This document shows positions 53,901 through 61,600 of a stretch of 64,000 bases of DNA, piece by piece. This DNA is from Marinobacterium rhizophilum. Lineage in GTDB: Bacteria; Pseudomonadota; Gammaproteobacteria; Pseudomonadales; Balneatricaceae. The position numbers and the translations under genes were made by a program. The stretch lies in assembly GCF_024397915.1 (NCBI RefSeq), contig NZ_CP073347.1:806001-870000 (forward strand). Reading direction: 5' to 3'. A model generated the notes under the pieces. The model was not told the origin of the DNA, made no database searches, and saw only the letters and a program-made list of their open reading frames with translations. Each line of letters begins with the position of its first letter. Position 1 is the stretch's first letter.

Positions 53901-53956
53901 CTATCAGCTATCAGCTATCAGCTATCAGCTATCAGCTATCAGCTATCAGCTATCAG
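53901..53956. repeat. Heptamer tandem repeat (CTATCAG)8
   Basis: Eight perfect head-to-tail copies of CTATCAG, followed by a pyrimidine-rich CTTGTTCCTTG-like tract up to about 53990. Lies between the symporter terminator and the IclR stop codon. Confidence 0.9.
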
Positions 53957-53992
53957 CTTGTTCCTTGTTCCTTGCTCCTTGTACCTCGCGCC

Positions 53993-54808
53993 TTAAACCG
54001 CGTTGCCACAGATCAGCTTGGTGGTGCCGCGGGTGGTGGCGCTCAGCAGGCGCTCAAGGCGCTGACCCGGGCGCACATCAGTATCGCTGGCCATGCCCAT
54101 CAGGCTGATGACGGCCTGTATCTGGCCGCCCAGGTTGAACACCGGGCTGCTGATCACGTTGATATCCGGCAGGAAGTCGCCGTAGAAACAGGCCTGGGCA
54201 TTGTTGCGGGTGGCCTTGAGCAGGCTGTAAAAATCCTGCCGTTGCAACTGCCGGCCCTGGTAGCGGGGCAGGGCGCTGGGGGCTTGGTAAAAATCGTCGA
54301 CGATGCGGCGCTGGCGCTCGGCGGGCAGGTAGGCCAGGAACAGGCGACCGGCGGCGGAGAAAAACGGCGACAGTTCGCTGCCCAGGCGTACATTCACCGC
54401 CAGCACCTGGCTGGAATCGAGCCAGTTGACGATTAGCGGCATCTTGCCGTTCCAGATCGCCACCGACAGGGTGCGATCCGTGGCCTGGTGCAGGCGGGCG
54501 GCGGCATCGAAGGTAATGGGCATGGGGTCGATCCGCTTGAGGGCCGCCATGCCAAGGCTGAGGCTGGCGGTCGCCAGGCTGTAGCGGGCGTTCGGGCCCT
54601 GCACGATATACTGCATGCGCACGAGGCTGATGAGGTACTTGTGCAGCCGGCTGGACGACAGGTCGAGCCGCAGGGACAGATCCTTCAGGCTTAGCGGCGT
54701 GGCAGAACGGGCGATTTCGTTCAGTACCCGCAGACCGATTTCCAGCGAGCCGATGCCCTGGCGACTGGTTTCGGTTGCGCTCGGCGGTGATGTCTTGGCT
54801 GGAGTCAT
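53993..54808 (-). CDS. IclR-family transcriptional regulator
   Basis: A 271-residue regulator with the N-terminal IclR winged helix (SLEIGLRVLNEIARSATPLS, LKDLSLRLDLSSSRLHKYLI) and the effector domain (AAGRLFLAYLPAERQRRIVD, SPVFNLGGQIQAVISLMGMA). ATG at 54808 is preferred to a longer start because of GAGGG upstream and the family-like beginning. It follows livF in the same direction. IclR proteins commonly control aromatic catabolism, so it may regulate the transporter, cat/ben, or both. Confidence 0.9.
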   Translation of the reverse strand: MTPAKTSPPSATETSRQGIGSLEIGLRVLNEIARSATPLSLKDLSLRLDLSSSRLHKYLISLVRMQYIVQGPNARYSLATASLSLGMAALKRIDPMPITFDAAARLHQATDRTLSVAIWNGKMPLIVNWLDSSQVLAVNVRLGSELSPFFSAAGRLFLAYLPAERQRRIVDDFYQAPSALPRYQGRQLQRQDFYSLLKATRNNAQACFYGDFLPDINVISSPVFNLGGQIQAVISLMGMASDTDVRPGQRLERLLSATTRGTTKLICGNAV

Positions 54809-54918
54809 GTTTGCCCTCGCCCTGGGGTTGTTGTGCCGGCGGGATAGCCCGCCCGGTGGCACGGTGTATTCCATGGCCGGGAGTCTGCAACGCCGGCCAT
54901 GCTGCCGTCAATGCTGGT

Positions 54919-54944
54919 CGGTGCGCGATGGATGTCGCGCACCG
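54919..54944. promoter_or_regulatory. Strong hairpin between livF and the IclR gene
   Basis: CGGTGCGCGA-N6-TCGCGCACCG, a perfect 10 bp stem without a T-run, located 8 bp past the livF stop on the minus strand. Possible attenuator or mRNA 3'-end stabiliser. Confidence 0.45.
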
Positions 54945-54951
54945 GCGGGCA

Positions 54952-55662
54952 TCAGACGCCGAGGTGGGACTCAACCTCGCTGCGCTGGGCCAGCAACTGC
55001 TGGCTGTCGCCCTCGAACATCACCCGACCCTTGACCAGCACGATGTGATGGTCGCAGATTTTTTCCAGCACCTGGATGTTCTTGTCCACGATCAGGGTCG
55101 AGACCCCGCTGGCCTTGATGGTGCGGATTACCTCCCAGATCTCCTTGCGGATCAGCGGCGCCAGACCTTCGGTGGCCTCATCCAGGATCAGCAGATCGGG
55201 GTTGGTCATCAGGGCCCGGCCGATGGCCAGCATCTGCTGTTCGCCGCCGGACAACTGGGTACCCAGGTTCGTCAGGCGCTCCTGCAGCCGCGGGAAGGTG
55301 GCCAGTACGCGGTCATAGTCCCACAGCACTTCGCGGCGCCGGTTCGGCCGTGCCGCCATCTGCAGATGCTCTTTCACTGTCAGATTATGGAACATGCCCC
55401 GGCCCTCGGGCACATAGGCGATATCCCGGCGCATGCGTTGCCAGGTGGGCAGGCCATCGAGATCCTGATCCTGAAACCGCACCTGGCCACTGCGCGGTGT
55501 CAGCACACCCAGAATGGACTTGAGTGTCGTGGTTTTGCCCATGCCGTTACGGCCCATCAAGCTGACCGCCTGGCCCTGTTTAATGTAAAACGACACACCG
55601 TGCAGCACGTGGCTTTCGCCGTAGAGGGTGTGCAGGCTGCGGACTTCAAGCAGATTGTTCAT
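54952..55662 (-). CDS. livF: Branched-chain-type ABC importer ATPase LivF
   Basis: A 236-residue ATPase of the hydrophobic/branched-chain amino acid transporter family. Walker A GRNGMGKT, signature LSGGEQQM, Walker B LLILDEATEGLAP, and the LivF-typical LTVKEHLQMAA and IVDKNIQVLEKICDH. The ATG at 55662 is preceded by AGGAG. Two partial copies of its first ~34 codons lie directly upstream. In this context (catA-ben downstream, IclR upstream) an aromatic acid or related compound may be the substrate instead of amino acids. Confidence 0.95.
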   Translation of the reverse strand: MNNLLEVRSLHTLYGESHVLHGVSFYIKQGQAVSLMGRNGMGKTTTLKSILGVLTPRSGQVRFQDQDLDGLPTWQRMRRDIAYVPEGRGMFHNLTVKEHLQMAARPNRRREVLWDYDRVLATFPRLQERLTNLGTQLSGGEQQMLAIGRALMTNPDLLILDEATEGLAPLIRKEIWEVIRTIKASGVSTLIVDKNIQVLEKICDHHIVLVKGRVMFEGDSQQLLAQRSEVESHLGV

Positions 55663-55820
55663 GATGCTGACTCCTGGCGAACGGCATGCCGATTGCGCGT
55701 TATTTCCGTCACAGGAAAACTGACAGCCTGACCCTGTTTTATGTCAAACGACACACCGTGCAGTACATGGCTTTCTCCGTAAAGAGTATGCAGGCTGCGG
55801 ACTTCAAGCAGATTGTTCAT
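55659..55820 (-). other. Truncated livF 5' copy B (53-codon mini-ORF)
   Basis: ATG at 55820 begins MNNLLEVRSLHTLYGESHVL and follows the LivF sequence for about 34 codons, then switches to FPVTEITRNRHAVRQESAS and stops at a TGA that overlaps the true livF ATG (ATGA). AGGAG precedes its own ATG. Versus livF it has several synonymous third-position changes and Asp for Tyr at residue 26. Confidence 0.8.
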
Positions 55821-55978
55821 GATGCTGACTCCTGGCGAACGGCATGCCGATTGCGCGTTATTTCCGTCACAGGACAACTCACGGCCTGACCCTGTTTTAT
55901 GTCAAACGACACACCGTGCAGCACGTGGCTTTCGCCGTAGAGGGTGTGCAGGCTGCGGACTTCCAATAAATTGCTCAT
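55663..55978 (-). repeat. Two 158-bp tandem units upstream of livF
   Basis: Start codons at 55978, 55820 and 55662 are exactly 158 bp apart. Each unit is about 102 bases of livF 5' coding sequence plus a spacer of about 56 bases. The spacers are identical except at one or two bases at the junction. Each contains the palindrome CGGCATGCCG within a larger imperfect stem, and TCCTG/CAGGA arms that could pair over the AGGAG site. Confidence 0.92.
55817..55978 (-). other. Truncated livF 5' copy A (53-codon mini-ORF)
   Basis: ATG at 55978 begins MSNLLEVRSLHTLYGESHVL, reads like LivF for about 34 codons, then ends CPVTEITRNRHAVRQESAS with a TGA overlapping the ATG of copy B. Unlike the other two starts it is preceded by a different leader (GATGAGGTTATTTGAG) that continues toward livG, so it occupies the probable original start site. 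Confidence 0.8.
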
Positions 55979-56073
55979 CTCAAATAACCTCATCGCCTTG
56001 GCTGCAGTAATAGCGCGTACTTTGGCCTGCTGGTTTGTTTTTTTGGGGGGCTGATGTTCGTTAGGTTGATCCT
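55979..56073 (-). other. Short livG-livF intercistronic leader
   Basis: 95 bp between livG and the first livF-like start, containing a run of Ts/Gs on the plus strand (TTTGTTTTTTTGGGGGG). On the minus strand it ends with GATGAGG-N7-GATG, a ribosome binding site for copy A. Confidence 0.5.
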
Positions 56074-56889
56074 TTAAATCACCTCGTCGCCCTGGCCCAG
56101 ATAGGCATGTTTCACACGGGCATCGTCCCGTACCCGCTCAACGCTGTCCGTGACCAGGTGCTGGCCGTCGACCAGTACCGTGAGCTGGTCGGACAGCGCG
56201 AACACGGCGTCCATATCGTGCTCCACCAGCACGATGCAGTAGTCCTGCTTGAGGCTCTTGAGCAGCTGGATAATCAGCTGGGACTCTTCGTGCCCCATGC
56301 CGGCCATGGGCTCATCGAGCAACAGCACGCTGGGCGCGGTGGCCAGTACCGTGGCGATCTCGAGCTGGCGCTGTTCGCCGTAACTGATGCGTGAGGCAAT
56401 TGCATCGCGCCGGTGCGAGAGGCCTACCTTTTCCAGTGCCTGTGCCGCCATTTCGGTCAGCAGCCTGTCGCTGTGACGCGAGCGAAAGATATTGAAGCTG
56501 CCGCCCACCCGGCGCTGGGCGGCAATGCTGCAGTTCTCCAGGCAGGTGGCGCTGGGGTAGATATTGGTTTTCTGAAAGCCGCGCCCGATGCCCCGGCGGC
56601 TGAACTCATGGGGCCGGATTGCATCGATCGCTTCGCCGTTGTGCAGGATCTTGCCGCGGGTGGGGGCGTAGCTGCCGCACAGCAGGTTCAGCAGGGTGCT
56701 CTTGCCGGCACCGTTGGGCCCAACGATGCCATGCAGCCTGCGGTCGTGGAATTGCAGCGACAGATCATCCAGCGCCTTGAGGCCGCCCCAGTACTTGCAC
56801 AGACCTTCTGTTTGCAAAACAACGTCCGTCACCGGGCAGGGCGTGGCCGGGGGCGCGAGGTCTGCGGGTTTCAATACGATGCTGCTCAT
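56074..56889 (-). CDS. livG: Branched-chain-type ABC importer ATPase LivG
   Basis: A 271-residue ATPase with Walker A GPNGAGKSTLLN, the LivG-specific region GIGRGFQKTNIYPSATCLEN, signature ISYGEQRQLEIA and Walker B VLLLDEPMAGMG. The first ~28 residues are a Pro-rich extension before the conserved TEGLCKYWGGLKAL. Its ATG overlaps the livM stop by 4 bp. Confidence 0.95.
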   Translation of the reverse strand: MSSIVLKPADLAPPATPCPVTDVVLQTEGLCKYWGGLKALDDLSLQFHDRRLHGIVGPNGAGKSTLLNLLCGSYAPTRGKILHNGEAIDAIRPHEFSRRGIGRGFQKTNIYPSATCLENCSIAAQRRVGGSFNIFRSRHSDRLLTEMAAQALEKVGLSHRRDAIASRISYGEQRQLEIATVLATAPSVLLLDEPMAGMGHEESQLIIQLLKSLKQDYCIVLVEHDMDAVFALSDQLTVLVDGQHLVTDSVERVRDDARVKHAYLGQGDEVI

Positions 56890-57845
56890 TTGCGTTTCTC
56901 CACCAGGGATTCCAGGTAGCCTGCCAGACCATGCCGGAACGCCAGTACCATCAGGATGATCAGGCTGCCCATGGGCAGCAGCCAGTTCTCGGTGAGGTGT
57001 TCAAAGCCGTAATGCAGGCCTTCGTACACCAGGGTGCCGAGAATGGCGCCGTAGAGGGTGCCAAGCCCGCCGAGTATCGACATCACCAGGGCTGTGCCGG
57101 AGGTTTGCCAGGACAGCATCGAGGGGTTAACGAAGCCGTATTGCAGCGCGAAGAGGTAGCCGGCGTAGGCGCCCAGCGCCGAGGCGATGACATAGCTGGC
57201 CAGGCGAAAGTGCAGCACGTTGTAGCCCAGCGCGGTGGTGCGCTCGGGGTTTTCCTGCACGGCATCCATGATGCGGCCGAACTTGGAGCGCATGAGCAAC
57301 TTGAAGAACAGCAGGCAGTTGAACAGCGAGAGCAGGCACAGGTAGTAAAAGTGCGTCGGGTTGTCGAGGTCGAACAGGCTCAGGCCGAACACATCGGTCT
57401 CGGGCTTAACGAAGATAAAGAGGCCATCATTGCCGCCAAATTCCGTGGAATCCGAGAAGAAATAGAAGCACATCTGGGCCAGCGCCAGGGTGATCATGAT
57501 CATGTAGATGCCGCTGGTACGCAGCACGATAACGCCCACCACCAGTGCGATCACCGACGCGATGGCCAGCACGTAGAAGGTGTATAGCCAGAAGTTTACC
57601 GCCTCGTATTCCGGCGCCAGCATCACGAACAGGTAGCCGCCCATGCCGTAAAACAGCGCATGGCCCAGGGTCACCAGGCCGCAACGGCCCACCAGGTAAT
57701 CCAGCGACATGACAAAGATCGACAGGATCAGGATGGTCGCCAGCTTGTTGACATAAAAGGTGTTCTGATCCAGCAGCAGCGGCATTAGCAGCGCCAGCGG
57801 GAAGAACAGCCAGACAAACAGTTTTTCCGCACGGTTATTAAACAT
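56886..57845 (-). CDS. livM: Branched-chain-type ABC importer permease LivM
   Basis: A 319-residue permease with about nine hydrophobic segments and the LivM signatures GRCGLVTLGHALFYGMGGYL, AALGYNVLHFRLASYVIASA and MLSWQTSGTALVMSILGGLG with the coupling GLGTLYGAILG. It lies 22 bp after livH and overlaps livG. Confidence 0.95.
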   Translation of the reverse strand: MFNNRAEKLFVWLFFPLALLMPLLLDQNTFYVNKLATILILSIFVMSLDYLVGRCGLVTLGHALFYGMGGYLFVMLAPEYEAVNFWLYTFYVLAIASVIALVVGVIVLRTSGIYMIMITLALAQMCFYFFSDSTEFGGNDGLFIFVKPETDVFGLSLFDLDNPTHFYYLCLLSLFNCLLFFKLLMRSKFGRIMDAVQENPERTTALGYNVLHFRLASYVIASALGAYAGYLFALQYGFVNPSMLSWQTSGTALVMSILGGLGTLYGAILGTLVYEGLHYGFEHLTENWLLPMGSLIILMVLAFRHGLAGYLESLVEKRK

Positions 57846-57867
57846 GGGACTTTCTCCGAACTGGGCG

Positions 57868-58734
57868 TTAGCTGGCGAACAGGCCCCTGGGCCTTATCAG
57901 CAGCACAACCGCCATCAGGATGTAGATCATCATGCTGGATACCTGCGGCAGCATGATCGAGGAAAAGGTATCGACAATGCCCACCATCAGCGCGCCGACA
58001 AAGGCGCCCTTGATGGAGCCCATGCCGCCGATAACCACCACCACAAAGCAGGAAATCAGCACATGTTCACCCATGCCCGGTACTACCGAGACCATGGGGG
58101 CCGAGACGATGCCGGCGATGGCGGCCAGGGCGACGCCGGCGGCAAACACCAGCGTATAGAGGCGATTGATATCCACCCCCAGGCACTCGACCATGTCGCG
58201 GTTGGACTCGCCGGCACGGATCAGCATGCCAAGGCGGGTGCGGTTGATGGTCAGGTACATGCCGATGCCGATCAGAATGCACAGGCCCGAGACGAACAGC
58301 CGGTACACCGGGTACTCGATCATCTCGGTCAGCGGGATGGCGCCATCGAGCCAGGCGGGCACCGCCACGCCCAGCGGGTCATTGCCCCAGAGGAGGCTTT
58401 GCAGCGCATTGAACACGAAGATCAGGCCGATGGTCAGCAGCACCTGGTCCAGGTGGTTGCGCCGGTACAGCCGGATGATCAGGGTGCGCTCGATCAGGAT
58501 ACCCAGCAGCAGGGCGATAATGGCCGAGATCACCGCCGCCACGCCGAAGCTGCCGGTGGTGTTGACGAAATACCAGGCCAGGTAGGCGCCCACCATGTAC
58601 ATGGAACCGTGGGCCAGGTTGAGAATGCCCATGACACCGAACACCAGGGTCAGGCCAGAGGCGATCAGGAACAGCAGCAGGCCGTACTGCACGCCGTTCA
58701 TCAGTTGGAACAGAAACAGGGTTATATCCATCAT
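57868..58734 (-). CDS. livH: Branched-chain-type ABC importer permease LivH
   Basis: A 288-residue permease with about eight hydrophobic segments and LivH signatures: LQLMNGVQYGLLLFLIASGL near the N terminus, LTLVFGVMGILNLAHGSMYM, CLGVDINRLYTLVFAAGVAL and IGGMGSIKGAFVGALMVGIV. Two adjacent ATGs (58734 and 58731) can serve; ribosome binding sequence is weak (GGGCG). Upstream lies a palindromic repeat element that separates it from the binding-protein gene. Confidence 0.94.
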   Translation of the reverse strand: MMDITLFLFQLMNGVQYGLLLFLIASGLTLVFGVMGILNLAHGSMYMVGAYLAWYFVNTTGSFGVAAVISAIIALLLGILIERTLIIRLYRRNHLDQVLLTIGLIFVFNALQSLLWGNDPLGVAVPAWLDGAIPLTEMIEYPVYRLFVSGLCILIGIGMYLTINRTRLGMLIRAGESNRDMVECLGVDINRLYTLVFAAGVALAAIAGIVSAPMVSVVPGMGEHVLISCFVVVVIGGMGSIKGAFVGALMVGIVDTFSSIMLPQVSSMMIYILMAVVLLIRPRGLFAS

Positions 58735-58813
58735 CGTGCGCCCGTCAGGTCGAGCCTGTACGCCGCCATAAGCGGTGCTGCGTACAGGCCGAGAGTGGGG
58801 AAAAGGGGGCCTG

Positions 58814-58976
58814 GCAGCCTGTCGGACTTGGCCGATCGTAGCGAGGGACAGCCCGTTTTGAGGAAGTTTTTGGGCTCTTTTGAGACGAATAGTGGTTCTA
58901 TTCAACAAAAAAGAGCACGAAAAATGACCAAAATCGGCTTTCCCGCAGTAGATCAGTGGTAAGTCCGACAGGCTGC
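58814..58976. repeat. MITE-like foldback element with perfect 16-bp terminal inverted repeats
   Basis: GCAGCCTGTCGGACTT (58814-58829) is repeated as AAGTCCGACAGGCTGC at 58961-58976, bounding 163 bp. The interior also folds: GAATAG-TGGTT-CTATTC forms the tip and GCTCTTTT pairs with AAAAGAGC. No coding capacity. No clear target duplication. The right end touches the stop codon of the binding-protein gene and the left end lies 80 bp upstream of livH, so it could alter transcription or mRNA stability between the two. Confidence 0.75.
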
Positions 58977-60151
58977 TAGAGCTTGCAGCCGCGCGCGGGG
59001 TCTTCAAGCGCTGCGGCGGCAATGCTCAGCACCTGGTTTTCGCCGTTGACGACCTTGCGCAGGTAGATGTCCTGCACCGGGTTGTGGGCTTTGGAGAAGG
59101 TGAACTTGCCGCGGGGGCTGTCGATGGTGCTGGCTTGCATGGCGGCAATTAGCGCCGTGCGATTACTGATGTCGCCCCCCAGGGTATTCAGGGCCTGGGC
59201 GATCAGCAGCCCGGCGTCATATCCCTGCACCGCATAGATATCGGCCGGTTTGCCGAAGCTGCTGGCGTAATCCTGACGGAATTTGTGGTTGGCGGCGTTA
59301 TCCAGGTTGTCGGCGTAGTGCAGCGTGGTGAGAATGCCTTCGGCGGCATCCCCCTGGGCTTCAAGCGTGCCTTCGGTCAGAAAGCCCGCGCCCAGCAGCG
59401 GAATCTTGTCGCTCAGGCCCAGCGCGTTGTAGTCCTTGACGAACTTTACTGCGCCACCGCCGGCAAAGAAGACGAACACCGCATCGGGTGCGGTTGCCGC
59501 TATATCGGTGATGTAGGGCTGGAATTCGGTTTTGGGGAAGGGCACCAGAATCTGCTTGACGATTTCGCCACCGCCGGCGGTGAAGGATTCTTCAAAGGCT
59601 TCGAGGCTTTCCTTGCCCATGCCGTAGTTCCAGCTCATGGTCACGACTTTCTTGTAGCCGGCATCCAGGGCCACCTTGCCCATGGGCCAGGACGGCTGCC
59701 AGGACGAAAACGAGGTGCGAAACACGTTGGGTGCACAGAGCGGGCCCGTGGCTGCGGCGGCACCGGCATTGGGGATGATCATGATCGCATCCTTGTTGCG
59801 CAGCACCTTGGACATGCCCATGGCAACGCCGGAATGTACCGGGCCGATAATGAAGTCGGCCTTGTCCTTGTCCAGCAGGGACGACGCCAGCTCCGGCGCC
59901 CGTTCGGGCCTGGCCTCGGTATCCAGCTCCAGGTACTCGATGTCCCGGCCATGCAGCTGCGCGGCGTTCTGCGTGAGCGCGAGCTTAAGGCCGTTGCGTC
60001 CGGCATCGCCGAGGGCAGCGTAAACGCCGCTGAAGGGCAGCATGATGCCGACTTTCACCGGCTCTGCCGCAAGGTTGGAACCGACGCTGAGCAGGCCGGC
60101 GGTAGCGCAGGCGCTAACCAGGGCACGCAGCCCCTTCTTGTTGTTATGCAT
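58976..60151 (-). CDS. ABC importer periplasmic binding protein (LivK/peripla_BP_6 family)
   Basis: A 391-residue secreted binding protein with a signal peptide (LRALVSACATAGLLSVGSNL, cleavage near 29) and the type I fold of the Leu/Ile/Val-binding family: VKVGIMLPFSGVYAALGDAG, ADFIIGPVHSGVAMGMSKVL, VVTMSWNYGMGKESLEAFEE and IYAVQGYDAGLLIAQALNTL. The variety near LivFGMH next to catA-ben resembles binding proteins for aromatic acids; the ligand cannot be read from sequence. First gene of the transporter operon. Its stop codon abuts the MITE-like repeat. Confidence 0.92.
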   Translation of the reverse strand: MHNNKKGLRALVSACATAGLLSVGSNLAAEPVKVGIMLPFSGVYAALGDAGRNGLKLALTQNAAQLHGRDIEYLELDTEARPERAPELASSLLDKDKADFIIGPVHSGVAMGMSKVLRNKDAIMIIPNAGAAAATGPLCAPNVFRTSFSSWQPSWPMGKVALDAGYKKVVTMSWNYGMGKESLEAFEESFTAGGGEIVKQILVPFPKTEFQPYITDIAATAPDAVFVFFAGGGAVKFVKDYNALGLSDKIPLLGAGFLTEGTLEAQGDAAEGILTTLHYADNLDNAANHKFRQDYASSFGKPADIYAVQGYDAGLLIAQALNTLGGDISNRTALIAAMQASTIDSPRGKFTFSKAHNPVQDIYLRKVVNGENQVLSIAAAALEDPARGCKL

Positions 60152-60589
60152 GGTTGAAGACTCCCTTGAGTATTCGATTTATGGCGGGAGACTCATTGTT
60201 AGATCCAGAGCGATTTCGACAATAGCCGTTGTCTGCACCGCTTTATCCGTTACATGCAAAGCCGGCTAGCGCCGGCTTCAGCGCAGCACACTCATCTTGC
60301 CCTTGCCCTTGCCCTTGCCCTTGCCCTTGCCCTTGTCCTTGCCCTTGCCCTTGCCCTTGCCCTTGCCCTTGCGCCTTTCCCCTTTCACCTTGCCCGTTTC
60401 CCTGCTTTTCACCCCGTGCAGGAAAAGGATAAAGGCTGTCACAAACTGGATAGTTGGCGATCGTTCCGCTGCTTAAGCTGGCTATAAATCGGGTGTGCCG
60501 TCAGGCAGCCGCCATGCCGGGTTCACTGGCCGGCGTGAAGGTCGGAGCAAGGGCGTAGCCACAACAACAAGAGACTGAGGAGCAAGACA
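60152..60589. other. Divergent binding-protein/catA intergenic region
   Basis: 438 bp with no credible gene. It contains a perfect hairpin AAGCCGGC-TAGC-GCCGGCTT (60259-60278), a hexamer tandem repeat (60296-60371), and promoters for catA and the transporter operon, neither of which stands out. Confidence 0.6.
60296..60371. repeat. Hexamer tandem repeat (CTTGCC)~13
   Basis: About 12-13 head-to-tail CTTGCC units with one CTTGTC variant, grading into pyrimidine-rich sequence to about 60415. Open in frames because the period is a multiple of three, but not a gene. Confidence 0.85.
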
Positions 60590-61528
60590 ATGAGTGTTAA
60601 AACCATGCATACGGCCGAGGTCAGGGAACTGCTGGAAAAGGTCGCCGGGCTGAACCAGGACGCGGGTGACGCGCGGGTGAAGGCCATTGTTCACCGAGTC
60701 ATGCACGACATTTTCCAGACCATCGAGGATCTCGATGTGACCCCGCAGGAGTTCTGGAGCGCCGTCTACTACATCAACGAGCTGGGCCAGAACGGTGAAG
60801 CCGCGTTGCTGGCGCCGGGCCTTGGCATGGATCGGTACCTGGATATCCGCATGGATGCCGAGGACGCGCAGGCGGGCCTTCACGGCGGTACGCCGCGCAC
60901 CATCGAGGGGCCGCTGTACGTGGCCGGCGCGCCGCTGAGCGAGGGCTTTGCCCGCATGGACGACGGCAGCGAGGGCGGCGAAAGCATGATCCTGACCGGC
61001 CAGGTTACCGACGAGCAGGGCAATCCGCTGGCCAATGCCATTGTCGATATCTGGCACGCCAACCTTAAAGGCGCCTACTCCTACTTCGATCAGTCCCAGA
61101 GCGACTACAACCTGCGTCGGCGCATCAAGACCGACAGCCAGGGGCGTTACGTCGCCCGCAGCATCATCCCCTGCGGTTACGGCTGCCCGCCGGATGGCGC
61201 CACCCAGAAACTGCTGAACCAGCTGGGGCGCCACGGCAACCGTCCAGCCCATATCCACTACTTCGTATGCGCGCCGGGCCACAAGCACCTGACGACCCAG
61301 ATCAACCTGGCGGGCGACCCGTACACCTTCGACGATTTCGCCTTTGCGACCCGCGACGAGCTGGTGGTCCAGGCACAGCGTATAGAAGACCCATCAGAGG
61401 CAGCCGCGTACGACATCCAGGGGCCTTTCACCCGCGTCGAGTTCAACGTGCAGCTGGTCTCTACCGACAAGCCGCAACTGCAGGTTCGCCACGAGCGCAA
61501 CCGTGCGCTGGAAACCGACGCGGTCTGA
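60590..61528 (+). CDS. catA: Catechol 1,2-dioxygenase
   Basis: A 312-residue intradiol dioxygenase that opens catechol to cis,cis-muconate. The Fe(III) ligands are all present: Tyr163 (GAYSYFD), Tyr197 (IPCGYG), His221 and His223 (RPAHIHYF). The N-terminal helical linker domain typical of catechol enzymes is full length. GAGGAG lies just upstream of the ATG. It leads the catA-benABC run and also serves catechol made by phenol hydroxylase. No catB or catC is in the window. Confidence 0.96.
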   Translation: MSVKTMHTAEVRELLEKVAGLNQDAGDARVKAIVHRVMHDIFQTIEDLDVTPQEFWSAVYYINELGQNGEAALLAPGLGMDRYLDIRMDAEDAQAGLHGGTPRTIEGPLYVAGAPLSEGFARMDDGSEGGESMILTGQVTDEQGNPLANAIVDIWHANLKGAYSYFDQSQSDYNLRRRIKTDSQGRYVARSIIPCGYGCPPDGATQKLLNQLGRHGNRPAHIHYFVCAPGHKHLTTQINLAGDPYTFDDFAFATRDELVVQAQRIEDPSEAAAYDIQGPFTRVEFNVQLVSTDKPQLQVRHERNRALETDAV

Positions 61529-61600
61529 GTATCGCCCCAGCCCCTGCGTCCGCAAAACGGTCACCCAAACAACAAGACCACAGAATGAGGATTGACGACC

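Noticed and set aside
53901..53956. Possible CRISPR array
   Set aside because: Units are 7 bp and contiguous, with no spacers and no cas genes in the window.
60229..60432. Open frames through the CTTGCC repeats
   Set aside because: They are open only because the repeat unit is six bases; translation is a monotonous Pro-Cys or Ala-Leu repeat.
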